Below, piece by piece: positions 1-7,233 of a stretch of DNA of 64,000 bases. The first letter of the stretch is position 1. Each line of letters begins with the position of its first letter. Below the pieces are notes generated by a model. It saw only the letters and a program-made list of their open reading frames with translations. It ran no database searches and had not been told where the DNA came from. Origin of the DNA: JAWKIW01 sp046331175 (GTDB lineage Bacteria > Actinomycetota > Acidimicrobiia > Acidimicrobiales > Acidimicrobilacustridaceae); assembly GCA_046331175.1 (NCBI GenBank), contig JAXLRI010000008.1:1-64000 (forward strand), read 5' to 3'. Made by a program: the position numbers and the translations under genes.

Positions 1-226
1 TGGCCTCGAACCAGGCCTCGAGCAGGTCGGCCACCGTGGAGCGCGAGCGGGCCACCCGCCCCTCGGCGATCTCGGCGAGCAGGGCGTTGCGCACGGCCTC
101 GGCCTCGCGCTTGGTCCCCCGCACCGTGCGGGTGATCTGACGACGTTTGCCGGTGATCGGGTCGGTTCCAGCGTCGACGACGATCCGCCAGGCGTTGCCG
201 CGCTTGGTCACGTGCCCGGATGCCAT
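1..226 (-). CDS. Tyrosine-recombinase phage integrase, N-terminal fragment (runs off the window)
   Basis: The first 75 codons are visible, from the ATG whose complement ends at 226; the rest lies left of base 1. The residues (MASGHVTKRGNAWRIVVDAG, then a TGKRRQITRTVRGTKREA stretch and a segment ending ADLLEAWFEA) match the arm-type DNA-binding head and the start of the core-binding domain of tyrosine integrases. The catalytic R-H-R-Y residues would be out of view. The gene starts about 100 nt from the 3' end of a tRNA-Glu gene and reads away from it. This is the usual arrangement when an integrative element sits in a tRNA gene, so the element should extend to the left. Family assignment is fairly secure; activity cannot be judged. 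Confidence 0.82.
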   Translation of the reverse strand, partial: MASGHVTKRGNAWRIVVDAGTDPITGKRRQITRTVRGTKREAEAVRNALLAEIAEGRVARSRSTVADLLEAWFEA

Positions 227-269
227 GGTCACGACCGTAGCGGCGGCCTGTGACCATTTCGTGACCATT
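225..269. repeat. Short GTGACCA repeats beside the integrase start (possible arm or regulatory sites)
   Basis: Two direct copies of GTGACCATT lie at 250-258 and 261-269, 11 bp apart (about one helical turn). An inverted copy, TGGTCACG, lies at 226-233 over the integrase start codon. Phased repeats between an integrase gene and its tRNA target could bind integrase arms, an excisionase or a repressor. This is inferred from position only. Confidence 0.35.
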
Positions 270-327
270 CTGCCTTCCCAGTCCGAGGTGCTTGTTCTCG
301 CACCCCTTCTGAACTGGGATTTCTTGG

Positions 328-400
328 CACCCCCAACGGGATTTGAACCCGTGTCGCCACCTTGAGAGGGTGGTGTCCTAGGCCGCTAGACGATGGGGGC
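328..400 (-). tRNA. tRNA-Glu (anticodon CTC)
   Basis: Read on the minus strand, this folds as a full cloverleaf. The acceptor is GCCCCCA with TGGGGGT, the anticodon stem is CCACC/GGTGG around the loop CTCTCAA (anticodon CTC), and the T-arm contains GGTTCAAAT. An encoded CCA follows at 325-327. It decodes GAG, a very common codon at this GC level. Its 3' end faces the integrase gene, so it is the likely integration target. gltX lies about 2 kb away on the same strand. Confidence 0.95.
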
Positions 401-576
401 TCGACGACCGGGACCCGAGGGTGCCCGGCACGGCCCCGGCAGCATAGCGAGCCCGCACCTCGGCTCCCAAGTGGGCTTCGCGGCGCGCCGCCACGGCCGA
501 CGAGCCGCCGCTCCAGGTCCGGGACGCGCCCCGGACGCGACTCGACCCGGGCAGCTGCCCGGGTCGATCAGCGGTG

Positions 577-648
577 CTCGGGGGGGAGGACTCGAACCCC
601 CAATAGATGGACCAGAACCACCTGTGTTGCCAATTACACCACCCCCGA
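577..648 (-). tRNA. tRNA-Gln (anticodon CTG)
   Basis: The minus strand gives a cloverleaf: acceptor TCGGGGG with CCCCCGA, D-arm with AATTGGCA, anticodon stem GGTGG/CCATC around TTCTGGT (anticodon CTG), and T-loop TTCGAGT. Unlike the neighbouring tRNA-Glu, no CCA is encoded after the discriminator base. It sits 176 bp upstream of tRNA-Glu on the same strand, so the two may be co-transcribed. Confidence 0.94.
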
Positions 649-727
649 ATGGGAACCCGCATCGTAGCGACCGGCGCAGGAGCCACCAAACGAGGAGCGC
701 GTCGACGGCCGACCCCGCCCGGCCCGC

Positions 728-1030
728 TCACGTGAGGTCGTCGACGTCCTGCACCTCGTAGAAGCCGGTGAGGCGGGTCTCCTCGATCACCTCGGCGATG
801 CGCTCGTGGCGGGCCTGCTCCTGCTCGCCGACCCGCGCCAACAGCTCGGGCAGGGCGTCGGTGTCGATGTCCATGAGGCCGATCGACACGATCTCGTCGG
901 GGTGGTCGAGGCTGCGGGCGTTGATCACCCGCACGGGCGCGCCGTAGCGGTCGTCGGACTGCCACGCCGTCCGGAAGTCGTCGTAGGTCTTGCCCGGCTT
1001 GAGCCGTCGGACGAGAACGCTGACGAGCAT
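728..1030 (-). CDS. Conserved-looking hypothetical protein, 100 aa
   Basis: A 100-residue acidic soluble protein starting MLVSVLVRRLKPGKTYDDFR. It has no signal peptide or membrane segment. The size and the pattern of short strands followed by amphipathic helices (RVINARSLD, EIVSIGLMDID, then a helix rich in E and R) suggest a ferredoxin-like dimeric alpha/beta barrel, as in ABM or EthD-type proteins. That is a guess from fold pattern, and I do not recognise the family with certainty. The ATG at 1030 is the best start because residues upstream are low-complexity. It is transcribed alone, toward the tRNA genes. Confidence 0.65.
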   Translation of the reverse strand: MLVSVLVRRLKPGKTYDDFRTAWQSDDRYGAPVRVINARSLDHPDEIVSIGLMDIDTDALPELLARVGEQEQARHERIAEVIEETRLTGFYEVQDVDDLT

Positions 1031-1332
1031 GCTGGCCTCCCCTGGTCGGACGCCCCGAGGGGCGGTCCGCCGGCCCCGGTCCGTCCGGGTGCCGTCGGAT
1101 CGTACCGGGTCGACCCACCTGCGGCCGTCCCCGACGACGAGGCGGGTCGTGGCACGACGCACCGTCGCGGCCGGCGGTCCCGCCCCGCCGGTCAGGACCA
1201 GGTCAGGAACCGTTGACCGGGCGCTCATCGGCCGGTGACCGGCCCGTGCCCTTCGCTCGCGAGACTGCCGGTGCCCGCCGGACGAACCCCCACCACCCCA
1301 CCCCGGCGCCGCCCGCGACCACAGGAGGCACG
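1031..1332. other. Intergenic stretch, about 300 bp
   Basis: This lies between the divergent 100-aa and 41-aa genes and must carry both promoters. I see no RNA gene, repeat or strong inverted repeat. The only clear signal is the Shine-Dalgarno sequence AGGAGG at its right end (1323-1328), which belongs to the 41-aa gene. Confidence 0.4.
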
Positions 1333-1458
1333 ATGCACACGCCCAAGGCCAAGATCGCCAGCCGGTACGGACCGGCCCGGTACGGCCCCAAGCCGTACGG
1401 CACCCGCCGCCACACCGGCGGCAAGGAAGCGGGCCGGGCCGGCACCAAGCTGTTCTGA
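1333..1458 (+). CDS. Small basic protein, 41 aa, function unknown
   Basis: Translates as MHTPKAKIASRYGPARYGPK followed by a further 21 residues ending AGRAGTKLF. It is very basic (many K and R, few acids) and contains three spaced R/K-x-x-YG motifs (RYGP, RYGP, KPYG). The case for a real gene is the perfect AGGAGG seven nt before the ATG and a hairpin 40-70 nt after the stop that could terminate a monocistronic message. A small ribosome- or nucleic-acid-associated peptide is one possibility, but no family is recognised. Confidence 0.6.
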   Translation: MHTPKAKIASRYGPARYGPKPYGTRRHTGGKEAGRAGTKLF

Positions 1459-1499
1459 GGCCTGGCCGGCGTCGCACCGGGGTGGACCGGTCGGCGCCT

Positions 1500-1525
1500 C
1501 CGCCCCACCTCGGCGGGTGGGGCGG
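1500..1525 (+). terminator. Hairpin after the 41-aa gene
   Basis: A 10-bp perfect stem (CCGCCCCACC with GGTGGGGCGG) around the 6-nt loop TCGGCG. There is no T-run. It is placed to end the short message of the 41-aa gene, or transcripts of the opposing YdcF-like gene that ends at 1687. Confidence 0.5.
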
Positions 1526-1686
1526 CCGTCGCGGCGGCGACGGTGGCCACCCGTCCCGGGCGGCGGGTCCGGACGGCACCGGTGGGGCCGTGGGTCGAGC
1601 ACCTGCGGCCCCACCGGCGCGCTCGGGCGACCTCGCCCGCCATCGCCTCGCTCTCGCCCGGCATCTCGTCGCTGGGGGCGGGGCCC

Positions 1687-2412
1687 CTAGAGCCGGCTGA
1701 GCCGCCCGTACCCCAGGAAGCGGCCGAGGCCGACGGCCAGGGTCTCCTTGGCGTACTGGCTCGCCGACGAGGGGGTGTCGGCCGGCGACCCCACCGCCGA
1801 CAGGCCGACCTCGCCGGCGATCCCCTCGGCCCGCGCCAGGTGGTACGGATCCGACACCAGCACCACGTGGTCGCCCAGACCGGCGTTGCGCATGATCAGC
1901 GAGGCGGCCGACAGCTCCTCGAAGGTGTTCGTGCCGTCGACCTCGACCTTGATCGCCTTGTCGGGCACGCCCTTCTTGCGCAGGTAGTCGTAGCCGGCGC
2001 GGCCCTGGGTGACCCGGTCGCCGGCCTGCTTGCCGCCGGTGACGATGATCGTCGACGCCACGCCCTTCTGGTACAGCTCGACGGCGTGGTCGAGCCGAGC
2101 CGCCAGCACCGGCGACGGCGAGCCGTTCCACTGGGCGGCACCGAGCACGACGATCGCGCCGGCAGGCGGCGAGGACGGCGCCTGGGCCTGGTCTTGGCGC
2201 CCCGTCCACCAGACCTGGACGAAGGTGACGGCGAAGTACAGGACCACCACCCCGAGCAGCGCCAGGACGACCTTGACGGCCAGGCGCAGCAGGCGGATCA
2301 CGCCCGGCGCACCCGGGTCACCGCGGCCAGGAGGTCCGAACGCAGCGTCCGGCGCACCCGGGTCGCCGGACGCACGGGGCTCACCGAGCTGGCCGGGCTC
2401 GTCGCGGCCCAC
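1687..2412 (-). CDS. YdcF/SanA-like (DUF218) membrane-anchored protein
   Basis: A 241-residue protein. A Gly/Pro-rich head is followed by one membrane helix near residues 43-62 (VVLALLGVVVLYFAV) and a DUF218 domain. Family hallmarks are AIVVLGAAQWNGSPSP, TIIVTGGKQ, a TNTFEEL segment and VLVSDPYHLARA. These proteins act at the cell envelope and are linked to peptidoglycan or envelope integrity, but the reaction is not settled. It starts 13 nt after the gltX stop, so it is probably the second gene of a gltX operon. The first 35 residues are poorly structured, and a later GTG could be the true start. Confidence 0.8.
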   Translation of the reverse strand: MGRDEPGQLGEPRASGDPGAPDAAFGPPGRGDPGAPGVIRLLRLAVKVVLALLGVVVLYFAVTFVQVWWTGRQDQAQAPSSPPAGAIVVLGAAQWNGSPSPVLAARLDHAVELYQKGVASTIIVTGGKQAGDRVTQGRAGYDYLRKKGVPDKAIKVEVDGTNTFEELSAASLIMRNAGLGDHVVLVSDPYHLARAEGIAGEVGLSAVGSPADTPSSASQYAKETLAVGLGRFLGYGRLSRL

Positions 2413-2425
2413 CGACCCATCCGGA

Positions 2426-3856
2426 TCACCCCCCGAGCCGCTCGCGGGCGGCGCGCAGCCGGCGCAGCACCTCGTCGCGGCCCAGCACCTCGAGCGACTC
2501 GCCCAGCGGTGGCCCCACGCTTCGGCCCGTGACCGCGACCCGCACCGGGGCCTGCCACTGCTTCTTGGGCAGCTCGAGCCGCTCGCCGGACGCGGCGATG
2601 GCGGCCATCAGCGCGTCGGAGGTCCAGTCGATGGTCTCGTAGGCCTCGATGACGGCGTCGAGCTGGGCGCGCGCGTTGTCGGGGGCCTTCTCCATGGCCT
2701 TGGCCCACGAGTCGTCGTCGATCTCGGGGTCGGCGAGGAACACGAAGTCGACGTAGCCGGGGACCTCCGACAGCAGCTCGACGCGCTCCTGCACCAGCGG
2801 GGCCAGCCGCTCGAAGGTGGCGACGTCGAAGCGGTCGGTCGGCCAGGGCGCCCGGTCGAACAACCAGTGGGTGGAACGGTCGACGAACTCGGCGGTGGGC
2901 AGCTCGCGGATGTAGTGGCCGTTGAACGACGCCAGCTTCTTCAGGTCGAAGAAGGCCGACGACTTGCCCACGTCGGACAGCCGGAACAGCTCGATGATCT
3001 CGGCGATGGGGCGGATCTCCTGGCCGTCGGGCGGCCCCCAGCCGAGCAGGGCGAGGTAGTTGCGCATGGCCTCGGGCAGGTAGCCCCGCTCGATGTAGTC
3101 GCCCATCGAGACGTCGTCGCGGCGCTTGGAGAGCTTCTGGCGCTTCTCGTTCACGATCAGCGGCAGGTGCGCGTAGGCCGCCGAGGTGTCGACGCCGAGC
3201 GCCTCGCGCAGCAGCAGCACCTTGGGCGTGGTGTTGATGAGGTCCTCGCCCCGCACGATGTGGGTGATGCCCATGGCTGGGTCGTCCACGGCGTTGGCCA
3301 CGAGGAACATGGGCACGCCGCTGGAGCGCACGATGACGAAGTCCTCGAGCTCGGCGTTGGCGAAGGTGATGGGACCGCGCACGAGATCGTCGAAGCCGGT
3401 CTCGCCTTCGTCGGGCGTGCGGAACCGCACGACGCGGCCCTCGCCCGGCCCGAGGCCCCGGTCCCGGCAGTGGCCGTCGTAGCCGGGCTTGCCGCCCCGG
3501 GCCTCGGCCCGGGCCTTCACGTCGTCGGGGGTGCAATCGCACCAGTAGGCGTGGCCGTCGTCGAGGAGCCGCTGGGCGGCGGCGCGGTACTCGTCGGCCC
3601 GGTCGGACTGGTGGACGGGCTCACCGTCCCAGTCGATGCCCAGCCACTCGAGGGCCCGGTAGATCACCTCGATGAGCTCGTGACGGGACCGCTCGGCGTC
3701 GGTGTCCTCGATGCGCAGCACGAGCTGGCCGCCCTGCTGGCGGGCGAACAGCCAGTTGAACAGGGCGGTGCGCGCCCCGCCGAGGTGGAGGTAGCCGGTG
3801 GGCGCGGGGGCGAAGCGGACCCGGACGTCGGGCCCCGACGGGGGGGAGGTGCTCAC
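2426..3856 (-). CDS. gltX: Glutamate--tRNA ligase
   Basis: Class I aminoacyl-tRNA synthetase that activates glutamate and charges tRNA-Glu. About 476 residues, normal for the family. The HIGH-type motif is FAPAPTGYLHLGGARTA near the N-terminus, and the KMSKS-type motif is KLSKRRDD. An FNWLFARQ-type segment and a C-terminal helical anticodon-binding domain are present. I chose the GTG at 3856 because it puts the HIGH motif at the usual distance and because a TACGAT -10 box (3864-3869) lies 7 nt upstream, giving a leaderless start; an in-frame start at 3898 is also open. tRNA-Glu and tRNA-Gln lie about 2 kb downstream on the same strand. Whether it also charges tRNA-Gln cannot be read from sequence. 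Confidence 0.95.
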   Translation of the reverse strand: MSTSPPSGPDVRVRFAPAPTGYLHLGGARTALFNWLFARQQGGQLVLRIEDTDAERSRHELIEVIYRALEWLGIDWDGEPVHQSDRADEYRAAAQRLLDDGHAYWCDCTPDDVKARAEARGGKPGYDGHCRDRGLGPGEGRVVRFRTPDEGETGFDDLVRGPITFANAELEDFVIVRSSGVPMFLVANAVDDPAMGITHIVRGEDLINTTPKVLLLREALGVDTSAAYAHLPLIVNEKRQKLSKRRDDVSMGDYIERGYLPEAMRNYLALLGWGPPDGQEIRPIAEIIELFRLSDVGKSSAFFDLKKLASFNGHYIRELPTAEFVDRSTHWLFDRAPWPTDRFDVATFERLAPLVQERVELLSEVPGYVDFVFLADPEIDDDSWAKAMEKAPDNARAQLDAVIEAYETIDWTSDALMAAIAASGERLELPKKQWQAPVRVAVTGRSVGPPLGESLEVLGRDEVLRRLRAARERLGG

Positions 3857-3976
3857 CGGGCCGATCGTACCGGCGGGCACCCCGGTCCCCGGGAGCACCC
3901 GCTGCTGCTCCCGGCGCGGCCCGCCGACGCGGCCCGCCTACCGCGGCCCACGGTGGGCCGGTAGCCTCGTCGACCG

Positions 3977-4909
3977 ATGTCGTCCCGGTCGATCCGCCTC
4001 CGCACCCTGCTCGCCTCGCTCCTCTGCCTCGCCGCGCTGGCAGCCGGGTGCTCGCGCCAGGACGACGCCGGCAGCGGCTTCCGCCTGGCCGGCGACCAGC
4101 TGGTCGCCACCACCACGTCGGCCGCGCCCACCACGACCACCCCGCCCGGCAGCACGCCGGCCGCGGCCGCCACCTTCGACATCGCCACCGCCAAGGTCGC
4201 CCGGGTGCAGGTGTACACGGTGCGCCCCGGCTCGGCGATCGGCGCGTCCGCGCCGGCCGACGGCGCCCCCGTCGCCCAGCTGGCCGCCGCCGGGCAGACG
4301 TACACGGCCACGCCGCCCCAGCACGACCCCATCCCCCGGGTCGGCCTCAACACCGCGCCGTACGTCGAGAAGACCGCCACCGGCTTCGCCTACGCCAACC
4401 CGACGTCGTTCGGGAACCCGCTCGTGTTCTCGGTCACCGGCCGCGAGGGCGACTACGTCAAGGTGCTCGTGTCGGCCCGACCCAACCACCAGGAGGGCTG
4501 GGTGAAGGCGTCCGACGTCGACCTCAGCACCACGCAGTACCGCCTCGAGCTGAAGCTGTCGGCGTTCGAGCTGACCGCCTACAACGGCAACGACGTCATC
4601 GCCAAGACCAACGTGGTCATCGGCACCGACCGGACCCAGACGCCCAAGGGCCGCTTCTTCATCAACGAGAAGATCCCGCAGAAGAACCCGGCCGGCGCCT
4701 ACGGCCCGTGGATCCTGTCCACCAACGGCTACAGCGAGTGGCTCGACCTGTTCGACGGGGGCCTGCCGGTGGTGGCCTTCCACGGCACCAACGCGCCCGG
4801 CCTCATCGGCACCAAGGCGTCCAACGGCTGCATCCGGATGCCCAACGACGTCGTGACGCAGCTGGCCACCACCATCCCCGCCGGCACCCCCGTCGACATC
4901 GTCGACTGA
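3977..4909 (+). CDS. L,D-transpeptidase lipoprotein (YkuD domain)
   Basis: A 310-residue exported protein likely to make 3-3 cross-links in peptidoglycan, or to attach proteins to it. The signal peptide has a lipobox (LAALAAGC, Cys near residue 25), then a Thr/Pro-rich linker and an SH3-like region up to about residue 190. The C-terminal YkuD domain carries the catalytic signature HGTN...SNGCIRM with the nucleophilic Cys near residue 285. A TAGCCT box about 9 nt before the ATG suggests a leaderless transcript. It is divergent from gltX. Confidence 0.9.
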   Translation: MSSRSIRLRTLLASLLCLAALAAGCSRQDDAGSGFRLAGDQLVATTTSAAPTTTTPPGSTPAAAATFDIATAKVARVQVYTVRPGSAIGASAPADGAPVAQLAAAGQTYTATPPQHDPIPRVGLNTAPYVEKTATGFAYANPTSFGNPLVFSVTGREGDYVKVLVSARPNHQEGWVKASDVDLSTTQYRLELKLSAFELTAYNGNDVIAKTNVVIGTDRTQTPKGRFFINEKIPQKNPAGAYGPWILSTNGYSEWLDLFDGGLPVVAFHGTNAPGLIGTKASNGCIRMPNDVVTQLATTIPAGTPVDIVD

Positions 4910-4946
4910 GGTCGGCGGCCAGGTCTCGGCCGTCAGGACGCGGGGG

Positions 4947-5570
4947 TCAGGACTCGGCGGCGACGGCGCGCTGGGCGGCGGCGGCGAGCGCCGACGACGG
5001 GGTGGCGGCCGCCGCGGCCTGCTTGGACGACGCGCTGTCGCCCCGGCGCTTGAAGAACTGGCGCCAACCCCCCGGCTGCCGGGCGATCTCGACGACCTGG
5101 GTGTGGGGCATCTGCAGCACCGATACGGGGACGAGGTCGGCGATGCGACGCAGCTGCATGTAGTGGTGCAGCGCGGCGCACTCCTCGAACAGCGGCTTGC
5201 GGGTGCGCACGAGGTCGTCGTCGGGAGCAGCCTCGAGGAAGCCCCACACGGCGAAGGCCACGGTGAGGTCGTGCACGACGGGGGCCCGCCCGAACAGCGA
5301 GGCCCGCTTCAGGGCGACGGCGCAGGCCCCGGCCTCGACGTCGGCCCAGTGCTCGCCCGGCTGGAGGTGCACCCGGTCGACGAAGGACTTGACCAGCTTC
5401 AGCACGTAGCCCTGGTCGGGCCCGGGGTAGCCGAGGCGCGGGCCGAGCGGCTGGCGGCCGACGAGGTCGCCGGGCCGATCGGCCACCCACGAGTCGCCAC
5501 GCCACGGAGGCGACTCGTAGACGCGGGGCTTCTCGTCGGCGGGGCGGGGCACGTACTCGGGCGCAGCCAT
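4947..5570 (-). CDS. Hypothetical protein, 207 aa
   Basis: Starts MAAPEYVPRPADEKPRVYES. It is a soluble, mostly helical protein with no signal peptide or membrane span. The middle (DQGYVLKLVKSFVDRVHLQP, then VAFAVWGFLEAAPDDDLV) looks like a compact helical domain, and the tail is Ala-rich. I do not recognise the family. The ATG at 5570 is supported by a TAGGCT -10 box (5578-5583) 7 nt upstream. It is divergent from the amidase gene and convergent with the L,D-transpeptidase. Confidence 0.7.
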   Translation of the reverse strand: MAAPEYVPRPADEKPRVYESPPWRGDSWVADRPGDLVGRQPLGPRLGYPGPDQGYVLKLVKSFVDRVHLQPGEHWADVEAGACAVALKRASLFGRAPVVHDLTVAFAVWGFLEAAPDDDLVRTRKPLFEECAALHHYMQLRRIADLVPVSVLQMPHTQVVEIARQPGGWRQFFKRRGDSASSKQAAAAATPSSALAAAAQRAVAAES

Positions 5571-5640
5571 CGCCGCCAGCCTACGCGGCGCCACGCGTCC
5601 CAGCCGCATCGCACGGAGCCGACGGCTACGTTGACCGGCC

Positions 5641-7029
5641 ATGGCCGATCTGCCCTGGGCCCGCGACACCGCCTCGCTGGTCGACGCCTTCCGCGCCGGT
5701 GACCACTCCCCCGTCGACGAGCTCGACGCCGTCCTGTCGGCGGTGCACGCCTCCGACCTGAACGCGTTCTGCCACCTCGACGCCGACGCCGCCCGCGACG
5801 CGGCCGCACGGGCCGACCTGTCGGCGCCGTTCGGCGGCGTGCCGCTGGCCGTGAAGCTCGGGACCCGGGTGGCGGGGTGGCCGGCGAACGAGGCGTCGGT
5901 CCCGCTGTACGGGCAGACCCACGCCCACGACGCCACCATGGTCTCGCGCCTCCGCGACGCCGGCGCCGTCCTGTTCGGCCAGACGACCATGTCGGAGTTC
6001 GCCGGGCTGAACCAGACCCGTACCAAGCTGCACGGCGCCACCGGCAACCCGTGGGACCTCGAGCGCACACCAGGCGGCTCGTCGGGCGGCGCGGCGGCAG
6101 CCGTCGCCGGGCGGTTGTGCACGCTGGCCACGGGCGGCGACGGCGGCGGGTCGATCCGCATCCCGGCGGCCTTCTGCGGCCTGCCCGGCCTCAAGTGCAC
6201 CTACGGGCGCATCCCCAAGGGCCCGCACATGGCGATGGGCAACCTCACCGCGGTGTCGGGGTGCCTCACCCGGTCGGTGCGCGACATCGCCCGCTACCTC
6301 GACGTCACCAGCGGCTTCGACCGGCGCGACCCGTTCAGCCTGCCCAAGGTCGATGGCTGGGAGCGCGACCTCGGCACGCGCGAGGTGCGCGGCCTCCGAG
6401 TCGCGGTGAGCATCGACCTCGGGGCGGCCACCGTCCAGCGCGACGTCGCTGCGCTCGTCGCCGAGCACGCCGAGCTGCTGATCGCCGACGCGGGCCTGGT
6501 CCGCCGCGACATCGACGTGGTCGCCCCCGAGGGGTCCTTCGAGTGGGCCCTCAGCGGGATGGTCGGCGTGCGCAAGGAGCTGGGCGACCACTGGCCCGAC
6601 TGCGCGGAGGACCTCACGCCCGCCATCCGCTTCGGCATGCAGCTGGCCGAGGAGCACTTCTCCATCGACGCCGCCGTGCGGATCGAACGGATGCGCACGG
6701 AGAACAACGAGCGGATGGCCGCGCTGTTCGACCAGGTCGACCTGGTCATCTCGGCCACCAACCCCGACGTGGCCTTCGCCGCCGACGGACGGATCCCCAC
6801 CACCGTCGACGGCGTCGAGGTCGGCCTCGGCAACCAGGGCCGGCTCACCATCCCGGCCAACTTCTACGGCAACCCGTCGATCTCCATCCCGATCGGCACG
6901 GTCGACGGCCTGCCGGTGGGCATGCAGGTGATGGCGCCGCACTTCCACGAGGACTGGCTGCTCGACCTCGCCCTGCTCGTCGAGCGCGAGCGCCCCTGGC
7001 CCCTGGTCGCGCCCGGCACGCCGGTCTGA
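5641..7029 (+). CDS. Amidase signature family hydrolase
   Basis: A 462-residue enzyme of the amidase signature family, which hydrolyses amide bonds through a Ser-cisSer-Lys triad. Visible elements are the catalytic Lys in GVPLAVKLGTRVAG, the Gly/Ser-rich loop TPGGSSGGAAAAVAG, and the nucleophile region ATGGDGGGSIRIPAAFCG. In the last, Gly-Gly replaces the common Gly-Thr before the Asp, but the Ser is kept. The substrate is not deducible. It is not beside gatB or gatC, and its divergence argues against GatA. A TACGTT box sits 8 nt before the ATG, suggesting a leaderless start. It ends in a short 10-bp tandem repeat. Confidence 0.87.
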   Translation: MADLPWARDTASLVDAFRAGDHSPVDELDAVLSAVHASDLNAFCHLDADAARDAAARADLSAPFGGVPLAVKLGTRVAGWPANEASVPLYGQTHAHDATMVSRLRDAGAVLFGQTTMSEFAGLNQTRTKLHGATGNPWDLERTPGGSSGGAAAAVAGRLCTLATGGDGGGSIRIPAAFCGLPGLKCTYGRIPKGPHMAMGNLTAVSGCLTRSVRDIARYLDVTSGFDRRDPFSLPKVDGWERDLGTREVRGLRVAVSIDLGAATVQRDVAALVAEHAELLIADAGLVRRDIDVVAPEGSFEWALSGMVGVRKELGDHWPDCAEDLTPAIRFGMQLAEEHFSIDAAVRIERMRTENNERMAALFDQVDLVISATNPDVAFAADGRIPTTVDGVEVGLGNQGRLTIPANFYGNPSISIPIGTVDGLPVGMQVMAPHFHEDWLLDLALLVERERPWPLVAPGTPV

Positions 7030-7075
7030 GCTGGTCCGAGCCGGTCCGAGCCGGTCCGAGCTGGTCCGAGCTGGC
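7028..7075. repeat. 10-bp tandem repeat, about 5 copies
   Basis: Near-perfect units of GAGC(T/C)GGTCC repeat directly, starting within the amidase stop region. The array is noncoding and short, like other low-order tandem repeats in this window. Confidence 0.8.
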
Positions 7076-7233
7076 GGGTCGCCTCGGCCGCCCTGTTCCG
7101 CGCCGAGGGTCGACCGCACGACATCGATCGGCGGCACGTCGACCGGCACCGACATCGACTCGCTCGGGGAGGGTGCCGCCGGGACAGACGGCCGCCGGCG
7201 TTCCTGTCACACCCCCTCTGGATCATTGGGGGC

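Noticed and set aside
5641..7029. The amidase as GatA of the Gln-tRNA amidotransferase
   Set aside because: Neither gatC nor gatB is adjacent and the signature differs (GGDGGGS rather than GTDTGGS), so a general amidase is safer.
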